Below are positions 16,217 to 23,995 of a DNA stretch of 64,000 nucleotides, one piece after another. This DNA comes from Bacteroides sp. Its GTDB lineage: Bacteria > Bacteroidota > Bacteroidia > Bacteroidales > Muribaculaceae. The DNA lies in the NCBI GenBank assembly GCA_014802445.1, contig JAAVCF010000010.1, positions 62,001 to 126,000 of the forward strand, written 5' to 3'. Position numbers and translations under genes: made by a program. The notes beneath the pieces were generated by a model. It had not been told where the DNA came from, did not search any database, and saw nothing but the letters and a program-made list of their open reading frames with translations. Within the stretch, counting starts at the first letter, position 1. Each line of letters starts with the position of its first letter.

Positions 16217-16818
16217 GGATTATTGGATGAAGCAGAGGGTGAAGCGGGCGCGGCGGGGTGCATGGAGCCCATGTCGGCGGGGAAGATGCCCGACACGCGA
16301 CGCACGCTGTAAGAGGTCATTCGCTCGTTGGCCGTGAAGCCGTAGCCCTCGAGGGTGCGGTCAGGCTTCTCGATGTGGATGAACGAGTCACTGTAAACTG
16401 TGTGGTTTCGCTGGTCCCAGAAAAGCTGAGTGGTGAGAAACTTCTCCTTTGCGGCGTTTTCAATGCGCACATTGCCGTCAAGCTGCCAGAGCTGACGATT
16501 CTTCCAGTAAGTGGCCGAATCACAGTCAACGGTGGCAATTTTGTGGAGAAAGTCGTCATACTTTTCAAGGTGGAGCGTCTTGGGGAATCGCCATCGCGGC
16601 TCGCTGGCCTCGTCAAAGATGAGCCAGAGCGGCGCCGTGATGCGATAACGCGTTATGCCTGAATCGCTTATCAGGGTTTCAACATCGCGCGTCATCATTG
16701 TGGGGGTTACCTCCGGATCAATGTTGCCGGTGATTCCGGGGCGCGCCGAGTCATCCCTGCATCCTTGAGCGAGCAGGAGAATCATTAAGGCCGGACCGAA
16801 AGCGTGGCGGAGTGACAT
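16213..16818 (-). CDS. lptC: LPS export periplasmic protein LptC
   Basis: A 201-residue LptC-family protein that relays lipopolysaccharide from the LptBFG inner-membrane complex to the periplasmic bridge. ATG 16818 gives a lipoprotein-like leader ending LLLAQGC, with Cys about residue 20; Bacteroidota LptC is often a lipoprotein. The beta-jellyroll segments are visible in SDSGITRYRITAPLWLIFD, DCDSATYWKNRQLWQLDGNV and TVYSDSFIHIEKPDRTLEGY. The C-terminal tail is Pro/Ala/Ser-rich. lptD lies 2.8 kb upstream in the same direction, with four other genes between. Confidence 0.88.
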   Translation of the reverse strand: MSLRHAFGPALMILLLAQGCRDDSARPGITGNIDPEVTPTMMTRDVETLISDSGITRYRITAPLWLIFDEASEPRWRFPKTLHLEKYDDFLHKIATVDCDSATYWKNRQLWQLDGNVRIENAAKEKFLTTQLFWDQRNHTVYSDSFIHIEKPDRTLEGYGFTANERMTSYSVRRVSGIFPADMGSMHPAAPASPSASSNNP

Positions 16819-16841
16819 GGGAGGGAACGCCGCGGGAGGGA

Positions 16842-18095
16842 TTATTTGAGCTGGCTCTTCATGAACCACGTCTGGTTAAAGTTGATGCCCAGACGGATGT
16901 TGAAGTAATTCTCAGCCACGACAGCCGACGACGAAGTGGCGCGGCGGAGCCATTCAAAGCCCAGATTGACAACGGTTTTTGACATAGGCGCGGGGAGTCC
17001 GAAGCCGCATGAAATGCCATAGTCATTGACATTATAGTCAGCTCCGGCGTGGTTCACCACCATATAGTCGCGCGTGAAATGGCCGCCGATGCGATAGGTG
17101 ACACGCTGGAAATAGCTGCCTCGCGCCTTGGGCTGCCAGCTCAGGCCGGCGGCAAACTTATAGCGGTCAGCAAAGCGGTTCTGCACAAAGGTTTCCTGAG
17201 CCATGAGCTTAGCCTTTGACCAGGGCTGATAAGTGAAGTCAACCTCAGCGGTGAGGGCCGAGTTCCACTCATAGGCCAGGCCGGCGCCCCAGGTTTCGGG
17301 GAGGGAGTAGTTGCCGCGCAGGCGGGTGTAGTTGAGAGTGTCAGGGGCCTCGTCAGTGTTGACAATATATTTCTGAATCCATGTGTGGCCCAGGAGGGTT
17401 TTGGCGGGAGAGTAGGTGAGGCCGGCGGTGAGACGGTTTTTGCGGCCAATGTTGACGGAATACTGCACGCCGAAATCAAGATGGAAGTCGCGCACCTGAG
17501 TAATCTGCTCAAACAGAGCGGGATTGCCCACTGACTGAGTGGCATAGACATCATGATAAGTGGTGCCGAAGAGATAGCTGATGTTGGCGCCGATGGCGAG
17601 GTTGCTGATGATGCGGCCACCGATGCCGAGATAGAGCTTGTTGAGGCCGCCGGTGCCCTCATGAGAGCTTGAGCCGTTTTCAATGGCCGAGCCGAAGGAG
17701 TAGCCCACGGAGGAGTAAGGGAGCAGGCCTATGCTCATGCCCATGCGCGAGCCCAGAGGGAACTGCATGGTGATATAGTCAACGCCGCCACCGGTGGAAT
17801 TGCGGCTAACGGAGCCTTCCGTGGAGTGGACAAAGGTGAGGTCCACGCCCATGTCAAAGAGGAAAGTCAGAGAGTCAGCCAGCGCATAGCTTGCGGGGTT
17901 CATGGCGTTAATCTGACGGCCTGAGCGCATGGCATAGCCCACGCCGCCCATCTGGCTCTGGGCCGAGGTGGCATTGTCGTTGAGGAGGCCGTAGCCGAAA
18001 CGCGAGTAAGGGCTTGTGGTGTCCTGAGCGGATGCTGCGAGGGAAGAGACGGCGAGCATCAGCAGAGCAATGAGAGAATGGAGATTATTTTTCAT
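16842..18095 (-). CDS. Putative outer-membrane beta-barrel protein of the coaX-lptC cluster
   Basis: A 417-residue protein with a clear signal peptide (MKNNLHSLIALLMLAVSSLA, then SAQ) and the motif TSPYSRFGYGLLNDNATSAQ just after it. Gly-rich regions (AMRSGRQINAMNPASYALAD, VGYSFGSAIENG) and alternating beta strands run to an aromatic-containing C-terminus. Homologues in this position in Bacteroidota have no settled function. The fold resembles OmpP1/FadL-type barrels, but I cannot confirm a lipid-transport role. It overlaps the end of coaX by 11 nt and precedes lptC by 23 nt, which fits envelope biogenesis. Confidence 0.75.
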   Translation of the reverse strand: MKNNLHSLIALLMLAVSSLAASAQDTTSPYSRFGYGLLNDNATSAQSQMGGVGYAMRSGRQINAMNPASYALADSLTFLFDMGVDLTFVHSTEGSVSRNSTGGGVDYITMQFPLGSRMGMSIGLLPYSSVGYSFGSAIENGSSSHEGTGGLNKLYLGIGGRIISNLAIGANISYLFGTTYHDVYATQSVGNPALFEQITQVRDFHLDFGVQYSVNIGRKNRLTAGLTYSPAKTLLGHTWIQKYIVNTDEAPDTLNYTRLRGNYSLPETWGAGLAYEWNSALTAEVDFTYQPWSKAKLMAQETFVQNRFADRYKFAAGLSWQPKARGSYFQRVTYRIGGHFTRDYMVVNHAGADYNVNDYGISCGFGLPAPMSKTVVNLGFEWLRRATSSSAVVAENYFNIRLGINFNQTWFMKSQLK

Positions 18096-18822
18096 TATAG
18101 AGTGATATGCAGTTTAGTCCGCGGCCAACGAGATGATCGTCAGTGACGCAGGGGAAGTCAATCAGCGGGGCCACCAGGCGTGCATCGCCGCCGGTGATGA
18201 CCGTCATTGTTTCGGGGCCTGATAGGGCACGATAGTAAGCGAGCTCGGCCACCACGCCGAGGACGGCTCCGTTGAGCATGGCCTCACGGGTGGAGCTGCC
18301 AAACATGTTGGCGGGGCGGAAAGGCGCCGGGGGAGTGTCGAGCTGCGGGAGCTGGGCGGTGCCGGAGGCGAGGGCGTCGAGGCGCATTCGGATGCCGGGG
18401 GCGATGTTGCCGCCCAGGAAGGTGCCGTCGGCGCTCACATGGTCATAAGTGGCTGCGGTGCCGAGGTCAGCCACCAGCAGGGGGCGCCCCGGGGCTATGG
18501 CCGCGGCTCCCACGGCGGCCGCCAGGCGGTCCATGCCGAGAGTGGCGGGGGTGGCGTAAGCGTTGGCAAGAGGCACGGGGGTGGATGCCGAGAGGACGGT
18601 GAGAGGCGCAATTCCGGAGTTGACAGCCTCCAGAAAGTCAGTGTTGACAGCCCTCACGGAGCAGAAGATGGCCGAAGCCACGGAGTAAGGAGCCGTGAAG
18701 GCCTTGAGGCGCACAATGTCAGTGGCGGGCATGACCTCGAAGGCCAGCAGGGAGCCTTGCTGCCAGAGGCCGGCTTTGATGGCCGAGTTGCCGGCGTCGA
18801 TTGTGAGCCTGACGGAGTTCAT
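18085..18822 (-). CDS. coaX: Type III pantothenate kinase
   Basis: A 245-residue CoaX that phosphorylates pantothenate, the first step of coenzyme A synthesis, without feedback inhibition by CoA. Motifs of the ASKHA fold are visible: LTIDAGNSAIKAGLW (phosphate 1), TLGMDRLAAAVGA, VADLGTAATYDHV (phosphate 2), and LGGNIAPGIRMRLDAL. A terminal ITGGDARLVAP is also present. It overlaps the upstream membrane-protein stop (ATGA) and the downstream barrel-protein start. Its placement beside lptC-linked genes is shared with other Bacteroidota. Confidence 0.93.
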   Translation of the reverse strand: MNSVRLTIDAGNSAIKAGLWQQGSLLAFEVMPATDIVRLKAFTAPYSVASAIFCSVRAVNTDFLEAVNSGIAPLTVLSASTPVPLANAYATPATLGMDRLAAAVGAAAIAPGRPLLVADLGTAATYDHVSADGTFLGGNIAPGIRMRLDALASGTAQLPQLDTPPAPFRPANMFGSSTREAMLNGAVLGVVAELAYYRALSGPETMTVITGGDARLVAPLIDFPCVTDDHLVGRGLNCISLYNEK

Positions 18823-19190
18823 GATTTGGACGAGATGCGTGGAACCATCAGAGAGGTGTAGACCGTCAGCGCTCCACCGGCAAGGGTGAAGGCAATCCAG
18901 TCAGTGCCACCCACATTGCGGAGAAACATGAACACGGCTGCGGCCACAAACATTATTGCGGCCCACACGTCGATGCGGCGCATGCGCTTGAGGCGCACAG
19001 GCTCATCGGCCGGGGCGGCCACGCGCTCCATGATGCGGCCCGCCAGAGCCAGGACGGCGCCGATGGAGAAGATGATGCGCGCGGTGGTGAACACCGAGGG
19101 TGAGAACAGGGGCATGGCCGTGGCCACCATCACCAGAATGAGGCCGGCAACGGCGAGGCGCGCTCCATATTTAAGGGTTGAGAGGCTCAT
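18819..19190 (-). CDS. Small four-helix membrane protein of unknown function
   Basis: A 123-residue protein with four hydrophobic segments (AGLILVMVATAMPLF, IIFSIGAVLALAGRIM, VWAAIMFVAAAVFMFL, TDWIAFTLAGGALTVYTSLM). A basic loop, RLKRMRRID, lies between helices 2 and 3. I do not recognise a named family. It lies between the DivIC-like gene (12 nt away) and coaX (4-nt overlap), so it is co-translated with them. Confidence 0.7.
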   Translation of the reverse strand: MSLSTLKYGARLAVAGLILVMVATAMPLFSPSVFTTARIIFSIGAVLALAGRIMERVAAPADEPVRLKRMRRIDVWAAIMFVAAAVFMFLRNVGGTDWIAFTLAGGALTVYTSLMVPRISSKS

Positions 19191-19202
19191 GGGTCAGAGA
19201 GA

Positions 19203-19505
19203 TTATTCAAAGAGGTAGACATCTTCGCCGGGGCGCTGCATGTGGTACTGCTCGCGGACAATTTTCTCCATTGTGCGGGCATCGGTTTCGAGGCGCGTGT
19301 TGAGCTGCTGATAGTAGACGAGGGTGTCACGATAGTCCTGAATCTCAGCCTGGAGGCGCTCGATTTCGCTTTCGAGCTCATAGGTGCGCATGACGGAGTT
19401 GTCGTTGAGAAACACAACGAACACCACCAGCGCGGCCACAGCCAGGAGGGTGAAGGATATGTAGCGGCGACACCATCGCCAAAGGTTGTTGAGATTGTTG
19501 CTCAT
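19203..19505 (-). CDS. FtsB/DivIC-like septum formation initiator
   Basis: A 100-residue bitopic membrane protein. A short basic cytoplasmic N-terminus (NLWRWCRRY) precedes one transmembrane helix (FTLLAVAALVVFVVFL) and a periplasmic coiled coil (YELESEIERLQAEIQDYRDT). The C-terminal MEKIVREQYHMQRPGEDVYLFE contains the family pattern REQYHM..GE. FtsB/DivIC works with FtsL and FtsQ/DivIB to activate septal peptidoglycan synthesis. It is the first gene of a seven-gene operon with a strong promoter just upstream. Confidence 0.88.
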   Translation of the reverse strand: MSNNLNNLWRWCRRYISFTLLAVAALVVFVVFLNDNSVMRTYELESEIERLQAEIQDYRDTLVYYQQLNTRLETDARTMEKIVREQYHMQRPGEDVYLFE

Positions 19506-19527
19506 TTCCCGGAGAGTAAATTAACTG

Positions 19528-19559
19528 CAAAGATAGCAAGATATCCCCGAAATGGCAAA
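19528..19559 (-). promoter_or_regulatory. promoter for the divIC-coaX-lptC-rsmF operon
   Basis: On the minus strand, TTTG (19559-19556) and TATCTTTG (19535-19528) are separated by exactly 20 nt, a textbook Bacteroidota promoter 23 nt before the DivIC-like start. Confidence 0.85.
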
Positions 19560-19575
19560 TAAGTTTCGGGGAGGG

Positions 19576-22425
19576 TCAATACCATGTGATGCCGTTGGCG
19601 GTGGAGGAGCGTTTGTCGTATTTGAGGTCGCTGAGGAGTGATGATTTGACGGCCACGTTGAATGAGTAGCTCTTGTAGGGTCCCACGGGGATGAAGCTTG
19701 CCTGCATGGCCCAGCAGTGCATATCGCGGGTGATGTTGCAGTTCATGTAGGCCAGTCGGCGGGTGTCGAAGTTGTAGCTTGCGGAGAAGGAGAAATTCCA
19801 GTTTTTGGTGGGGCGGATAGAGCCTGAGAATGAGAGGTTCTGGGTGATTCGGCCCTTGTATTCCATCTTGCGGGTGTCAAACTCGCCGTAGCCGTAACCG
19901 ATTGAGTAGTTGACAGAGAGGCTCCAGGGGACCTCCCATTTCATGTAGCCGTCAGAGTCAAACTCGGCATCGGAGTCGGCACTGCCGAAGTCGTCACCAT
20001 TGTGGCGCCCGGGGTAGTCGGAAGTGTCGTCGGCAAAGAGGTCGGCCTCGGTGGGCTTCTTTTTGGAGGATGACCCGTCTTTTTTCTTGCGGCGGAAGGT
20101 GTCGTTGTTAAACGTGTAGCTGAACGATGTGCCGGTGCTTGAGAGTCGACCCCATCCCTTTCCGACGGTCCAGCGGGGAACGTTGACTCTCACGGGGTTA
20201 CCGGCAGAGTTGAGCTGATATGTGTAGACGTCCCAGGTGGCCGAGAGGTTGAGGTTGAAGTTCTTGGTGAGGCGGAGGAGGATTGAGGTGTTGATGTTGC
20301 TCCAGTTGAGGGAGTCGGCGGCGAAGTTGTAGCTTTGGCCGATGGTAAAGTTCTCAATCAGAGAGATTTTCTTTTCGCCGATGGAGTCATTGTCAGAGCG
20401 CACCTTCATCTCAACGTTGTTGGCCAGCTGGACGCTGACGGTTCCGGTTTTGCCCTGCGAGGGGACGCCGAAGAGGGCGTTGGGGAAGTAGGAGTAAGAG
20501 CGTGACTGCATCTGTCCGTTGGCGTCGGCATACTGATAGTGACCGTAGTAGCCGAAGAATGACGAGCCGAAGTCAGGGGCGGCGCTGAATGAGATGGTGG
20601 GGGTGAGGACGTGGCGGATCATCTTGACCTTGTTGCCGAGGAAGGGGAGGGGCTGATAGAAGCCGTAGAGCTTGGTGTCGAGCGACACGGAGGCGTTGAA
20701 GTCCCAGACGTTGTAGAAGCTGTAGCTTGTGTCGCACACCTCGACGGATGCGTTGGGGTCCCACTGGCGGCGCACTTTGGAGGTGTACATGCGGTCAGTG
20801 AATTGCACCGAGGGGGTGAGGTTGAGATAATTGAACACGCTGAATGTGGCCGACACCGGGACATAGTGCTTAAAGCCGTTGCGCCAGTCCTTGATGAGGC
20901 TTTTCTTGAAAAACTCGCTTTGCTTGGAGGTCAGGGAGTTGTTGAACTGACCTGAATAGCTGAGTTTTATCTTTTCATACCATCGCTCGGCTCCCACGGC
21001 GCGCTTGCGCTTGAAGGGGGCAATCTGGCTCAGAGTGACGGTGATGTTGGGGAAGGAGACGGCGAGGGTGGAGTCCTGGGTGCGCTGGGTGATGTTGGCG
21101 GTGGTTGACACTGACCATTTTGAGCCCTGCGGACGCCAGGTCATGTTGACCGATGAGCTCTTGGTGTTTTCGGTGAAGGCGTTGCTATAGTAGGAGTTGA
21201 TGTCGTTGCGGGTGTAGCCGCTGGTGGCATAGTTTACGCTTGCCGAGAATGAGAGATTGGGGTTGGCCTTCTGGTCCTGAGTGTGGCTCCAGGTGACCTG
21301 GAAGTTCGTTTGCTTGGAATAGTCGGGCATTCCTTTGTCGCCGTAGATTGAGGTGATGTAGGAGAGATTGAATGCGCCGCTGAAGCGATAGCGCTTCACA
21401 TAGTTGCTGCGGGCGGCGAGGCCCCATGAGCCCTTGGTGTAGACCTCGCCGGTGAGGGCCAGGTCAATGTTGTTGTTGATGGCGAAATAGTAGCCGCCGT
21501 CGCGGATGTAGAAGCCTTTGCGATAGTCGTCGCCGAAGGTGGGGAAGATTATGCCTGAGGCGTATTTGTCGCTGAAGGGGAAGTAGCCGAAGGGCACTGC
21601 GAGGGGGAGCGGGAGGCCTTCGAGGACCATGTAGGCGGGGCCTGACACCACATCCTTGCCGGGGCGCACCTTGGCCTTGGTGAGCTGGAGCCAGAAGTGG
21701 GGATGGTCATGCTCGTCGCAGGTGGTGTAGCGGCCGTTCTGGACGTAGAAAGTGTTGTCGTCCACCTTCTTTGTCTCGCCTCCGGTGAGATAGCCCTCGC
21801 CCTGCTGGGTGACAACATTGGTGATGAAGCCCTTGCCGGTGCGGAAGTTGTAGCGCATGGTTTCTGACTCGTAATCGGTGCCGTTGTCGGTGAACACGGG
21901 GGCACCCTGCACCTCACCGGCCGAGTCAGGGACGCCCACGGCGTAGACCTCACTGGTGTTGGTGTTGAGCTGGATTTCATTGGCTGTGAGGCCGATGGAG
22001 CCGTAGGTTACCTGGCTGGGGCCATACATGCGGGCTTCGTTGGTGCCGTCGAGCACCATCGAGTCGGCTGATTTGAACTCCACGCGGGTGTCAAGGTCAC
22101 TCTTTACTCTCATGATTCGTCGCCCGGAAGCTGCGGCATCCTCGTCGGGGGAGATGCGGACGCGGCTTAGGCGGCGCGAGCGGGCGGGGAGAGTGTCTGA
22201 GGCCACGGAGTCGGCGCTCGCAGAGTCAGCCGGGGCTGCGAGCGCTGCGGGGGTGGCGGCGGGGAGGGAGAGAGCAGAGTCAACGGCGGGAGTGTCCACC
22301 ACCGATTCAGGCCCTGCTGCCTCCGGGAGGGAAAGCTGCGGGGTGACGGAGGTGAAAGTCGAAGCCATGGCCGACAGTACCATAAGGCACAGGGCCGCAA
22401 GTATATAGAGTTGAGAAGCTCTCAA
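19576..22425 (-). CDS. lptD: LPS assembly outer-membrane protein LptD
   Basis: A 949-residue LptD-like protein that inserts lipopolysaccharide into the outer leaflet of the outer membrane. After a signal peptide and a Ser/Ala/Pro-rich stretch, the OstA-like beta-jellyroll occupies about residues 110-270 (SQVTYGSIGLTANEIQLNTN, TMRYNFRTGKGFITNV). A large C-terminal beta-barrel follows, with an acidic insert near 795-830. The in-frame start is TTG 22425; the next ATG (residue 15) would destroy the signal peptide RASQLYILAALCLMVLSAMA. The TTG overlaps the stop of an 8-codon upstream ORF. Confidence 0.9.
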   Translation of the reverse strand: MRASQLYILAALCLMVLSAMASTFTSVTPQLSLPEAAGPESVVDTPAVDSALSLPAATPAALAAPADSASADSVASDTLPARSRRLSRVRISPDEDAAASGRRIMRVKSDLDTRVEFKSADSMVLDGTNEARMYGPSQVTYGSIGLTANEIQLNTNTSEVYAVGVPDSAGEVQGAPVFTDNGTDYESETMRYNFRTGKGFITNVVTQQGEGYLTGGETKKVDDNTFYVQNGRYTTCDEHDHPHFWLQLTKAKVRPGKDVVSGPAYMVLEGLPLPLAVPFGYFPFSDKYASGIIFPTFGDDYRKGFYIRDGGYYFAINNNIDLALTGEVYTKGSWGLAARSNYVKRYRFSGAFNLSYITSIYGDKGMPDYSKQTNFQVTWSHTQDQKANPNLSFSASVNYATSGYTRNDINSYYSNAFTENTKSSSVNMTWRPQGSKWSVSTTANITQRTQDSTLAVSFPNITVTLSQIAPFKRKRAVGAERWYEKIKLSYSGQFNNSLTSKQSEFFKKSLIKDWRNGFKHYVPVSATFSVFNYLNLTPSVQFTDRMYTSKVRRQWDPNASVEVCDTSYSFYNVWDFNASVSLDTKLYGFYQPLPFLGNKVKMIRHVLTPTISFSAAPDFGSSFFGYYGHYQYADANGQMQSRSYSYFPNALFGVPSQGKTGTVSVQLANNVEMKVRSDNDSIGEKKISLIENFTIGQSYNFAADSLNWSNINTSILLRLTKNFNLNLSATWDVYTYQLNSAGNPVRVNVPRWTVGKGWGRLSSTGTSFSYTFNNDTFRRKKKDGSSSKKKPTEADLFADDTSDYPGRHNGDDFGSADSDAEFDSDGYMKWEVPWSLSVNYSIGYGYGEFDTRKMEYKGRITQNLSFSGSIRPTKNWNFSFSASYNFDTRRLAYMNCNITRDMHCWAMQASFIPVGPYKSYSFNVAVKSSLLSDLKYDKRSSTANGITWY

Positions 22426-22448
22426 AGGGTCAACAAGTGGTTCACCAT
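22422..22448 (-). other. 8-codon upstream ORF overlapping the lptD TTG start
   Basis: ATG 22448 begins MVNHLLTL and stops at TGA 22424-22422, overlapping the lptD TTG by 2 nt. It could couple translation to the weak start. Alternatively, one missing T in the TTT at 22423-22425 would join the two frames into a normal ATG-started LptD (MVNHLLTLLRASQLY), indicating a base-call error or a slippery tract. Confidence 0.5.
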
Positions 22449-22521
22449 TTTAGTCCGGCAACTGGAGGGGTAGGCGCAGGATTTGGGCGCCGTGGGCTGC
22501 CGGAGCCTGTGAATCACTCTG

Positions 22522-22553
22522 CAAAGATAGTGAATAGCGGCGAAGTGAGCAAA
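22522..22553 (-). promoter_or_regulatory. promoter for lptD
   Basis: On the minus strand, TTTG (22553-22550) and TATCTTTG (22529-22522) are spaced by 20 nt, matching the consensus fully. The leader to the lptD start is about 90 nt. Confidence 0.85.
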
Positions 22554-22578
22554 TGAACTCAGAGGAGGGGGAAAAGGT

Positions 22579-22610
22579 GAGTCGGAGAAGCATCACTGCT
22601 TCCCCGACTC
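22579..22610 (-). terminator. hairpin, likely terminator of ilvC
   Basis: A 13-bp stem with one mismatch (22579-22591 with 22598-22610) has a 6-nt loop. On the minus strand it is followed by ACCTTTTCCCC, a weak T-tract. It lies 219 nt beyond the ilvC stop and just upstream of the lptD promoter. Confidence 0.55.
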
Positions 22611-22636
22611 CGAAAAATATTGACAGGATAGAAATA

Positions 22637-22693
22637 GATGTCAAATAAATAATCAGCGGATGTCAAATAACATTTACGATGCTTGATTTGACA
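22637..22693. repeat. cluster of three TGTCAAAT repeats (two direct, one inverted)
   Basis: GATGTCAAATAA occurs at 22637-22648 and again at 22659-22670, 22 bp apart (about two helical turns). The reverse form ATTTGACA occurs at 22686-22693. This looks like a multi-site protein-binding region in the AT-rich gap between ilvC and lptD. Confidence 0.5.
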
Positions 22694-22828
22694 AGCGAAG
22701 CAAATGAGCTTGACTCAGTTGTTATTACACAAAAACTTGATTTTTTTCACCAATGCTAATGAAATCGTTTCACTATTACCTTATTATCTATAATAAACCT
22801 ATGTGTCAGAATGTTAACGAGAGGGTGC
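22694..22828. other. AT-rich intergenic tail after ilvC, no gene
   Basis: The gap 22426-22828 holds the lptD leader and promoter, a hairpin and the TGTCAAAT repeats. This remaining 135 nt next to the ilvC stop is AT-rich with a run of T (TTGATTTTTTTC near 22738) and no convincing ORF or RNA gene. Confidence 0.6.
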
Positions 22829-23872
22829 TCAGGCATTTTCGGGCCGGAGCTTGCGTACGGTCTCGCCGGCGCGCCACATTTCGCTTTCGCGGAGGGCGGC
22901 GAGTTCCTTCTCGAGCTTTTCGCGATAGTCAGGCTGCGAGTTGGAGTCAATGGAGTGCTGGGCTTCGTTGCCACACTCCACGCTGGCGTAGAGCTTCTCC
23001 ATGACGGGCTTGATGGCGTCGTGGAAGGGGGTCATCCAGTCAAGAGCGCCGCGCTGTGCGGTGGTTGAGCAGTTGGCATACATCCAGTCCATGCCTTTCT
23101 GGGCAATCAGGGGCATGAGTGACTGGGTGAGCTCTTCGACGGTTTCGTTGAAGGCCTCGGAGGGAGTGTGTCCGTGAGAGCGAAGCACTTCATACTGAGC
23201 CAGGAAGAGGCCTTGGATGGCACCCATGAGGGCACCGCGCTCGCCGGTGAGGTCACTGACGGCCTCGCGGCGGAAGGTGGTTTCAAAGAGATAGCCGGAA
23301 CCGATGCCGATGCCGAGGGCTATGGTGCGGTCAAAGGCGCGGCCGGTGTAGTCCTGCTCGATGGCATAGGATGAGTTGAGGCCGCGTCCTTCAAGGAAGA
23401 GCGAGCGGAGCGATGAGCCGGAGCCTTTGGGGGCCACCATAATCACGTCGATGTCAGCAGGCGGGTTCACGCCTGTGCGGTCCTTCCAGTTGATGGCGAA
23501 GCCGTGGCTGAAATAGAGGGCTTTGCCTTCGGTGAGAGAGTCCTTGATGCGGGGCCACACGTCGAGAACGGCGGCGTCGCTGAGGAGGCACATCACGATT
23601 GTGGCGCGCGAGGCGGCTTCTTCCACGGAGAAGAGGGTCTGACCGGGCACCCATCCGTCGGCCACGGCCTTGTCATACGTCTTGCCCTGACGCTGACCAA
23701 CGATTACGTTGAAACCGTTGTCGCGCAGGTTAAGGCTCTGGCCGGGACCCTGAACACCATAGCCGAGCACGGCGATGGTTTCGTCCTTGAGGATTTCGCG
23801 AGCTTTTTCCAGAGGAAATTCCTCGCGGGTGATGACGGTTTCTTCTACTCCGCCGAAATTAAGTTGTGCCAT
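22829..23872 (-). CDS. ilvC: Ketol-acid reductoisomerase
   Basis: A 347-residue class I KARI that converts 2-acetolactate or 2-aceto-2-hydroxybutyrate to the dihydroxy acid in valine/isoleucine/leucine synthesis, using NAD(P)H and Mg2+. The Rossmann motif is GYGVQGPGQSLNLRDNG (about residues 37-53), followed by GQRQGKTYDKA, the loop that sets cofactor preference. Catalytic-domain motifs include MVAPKGSGSSLRSLF, YLFETTFRREAVSDLTGERG and EELTQSLMPLI. It has its own promoter, apart from the ilvD-B-N-thioesterase unit immediately upstream. Confidence 0.95.
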   Translation of the reverse strand: MAQLNFGGVEETVITREEFPLEKAREILKDETIAVLGYGVQGPGQSLNLRDNGFNVIVGQRQGKTYDKAVADGWVPGQTLFSVEEAASRATIVMCLLSDAAVLDVWPRIKDSLTEGKALYFSHGFAINWKDRTGVNPPADIDVIMVAPKGSGSSLRSLFLEGRGLNSSYAIEQDYTGRAFDRTIALGIGIGSGYLFETTFRREAVSDLTGERGALMGAIQGLFLAQYEVLRSHGHTPSEAFNETVEELTQSLMPLIAQKGMDWMYANCSTTAQRGALDWMTPFHDAIKPVMEKLYASVECGNEAQHSIDSNSQPDYREKLEKELAALRESEMWRAGETVRKLRPENA

Positions 23873-23893
23873 AGAGGTTAAATCTTATGTTTG

Positions 23894-23922
23894 CAAATAT
23901 ACAACTTGTTTTTGAAGTTCAA
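23894..23922 (-). promoter_or_regulatory. promoter for ilvC
   Basis: The minus-strand -7 box TATATTTG (23901-23894) is 21 nt before the ilvC start. TTG at 23922-23920 gives an 18-nt spacer and TTTG at 23929-23926 a 24-nt one. The preceding T-rich stretch with a weak AATCT/AGATT stem (23945-23970) may end the thioesterase transcript. Confidence 0.65.
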
Positions 23923-23995
23923 TAACAAATTGCAACAAAAATTAAAAAAAATCTTTTGATGTAGATTCTAAACGCTGAAAAAGAGGGGTGAAGGC

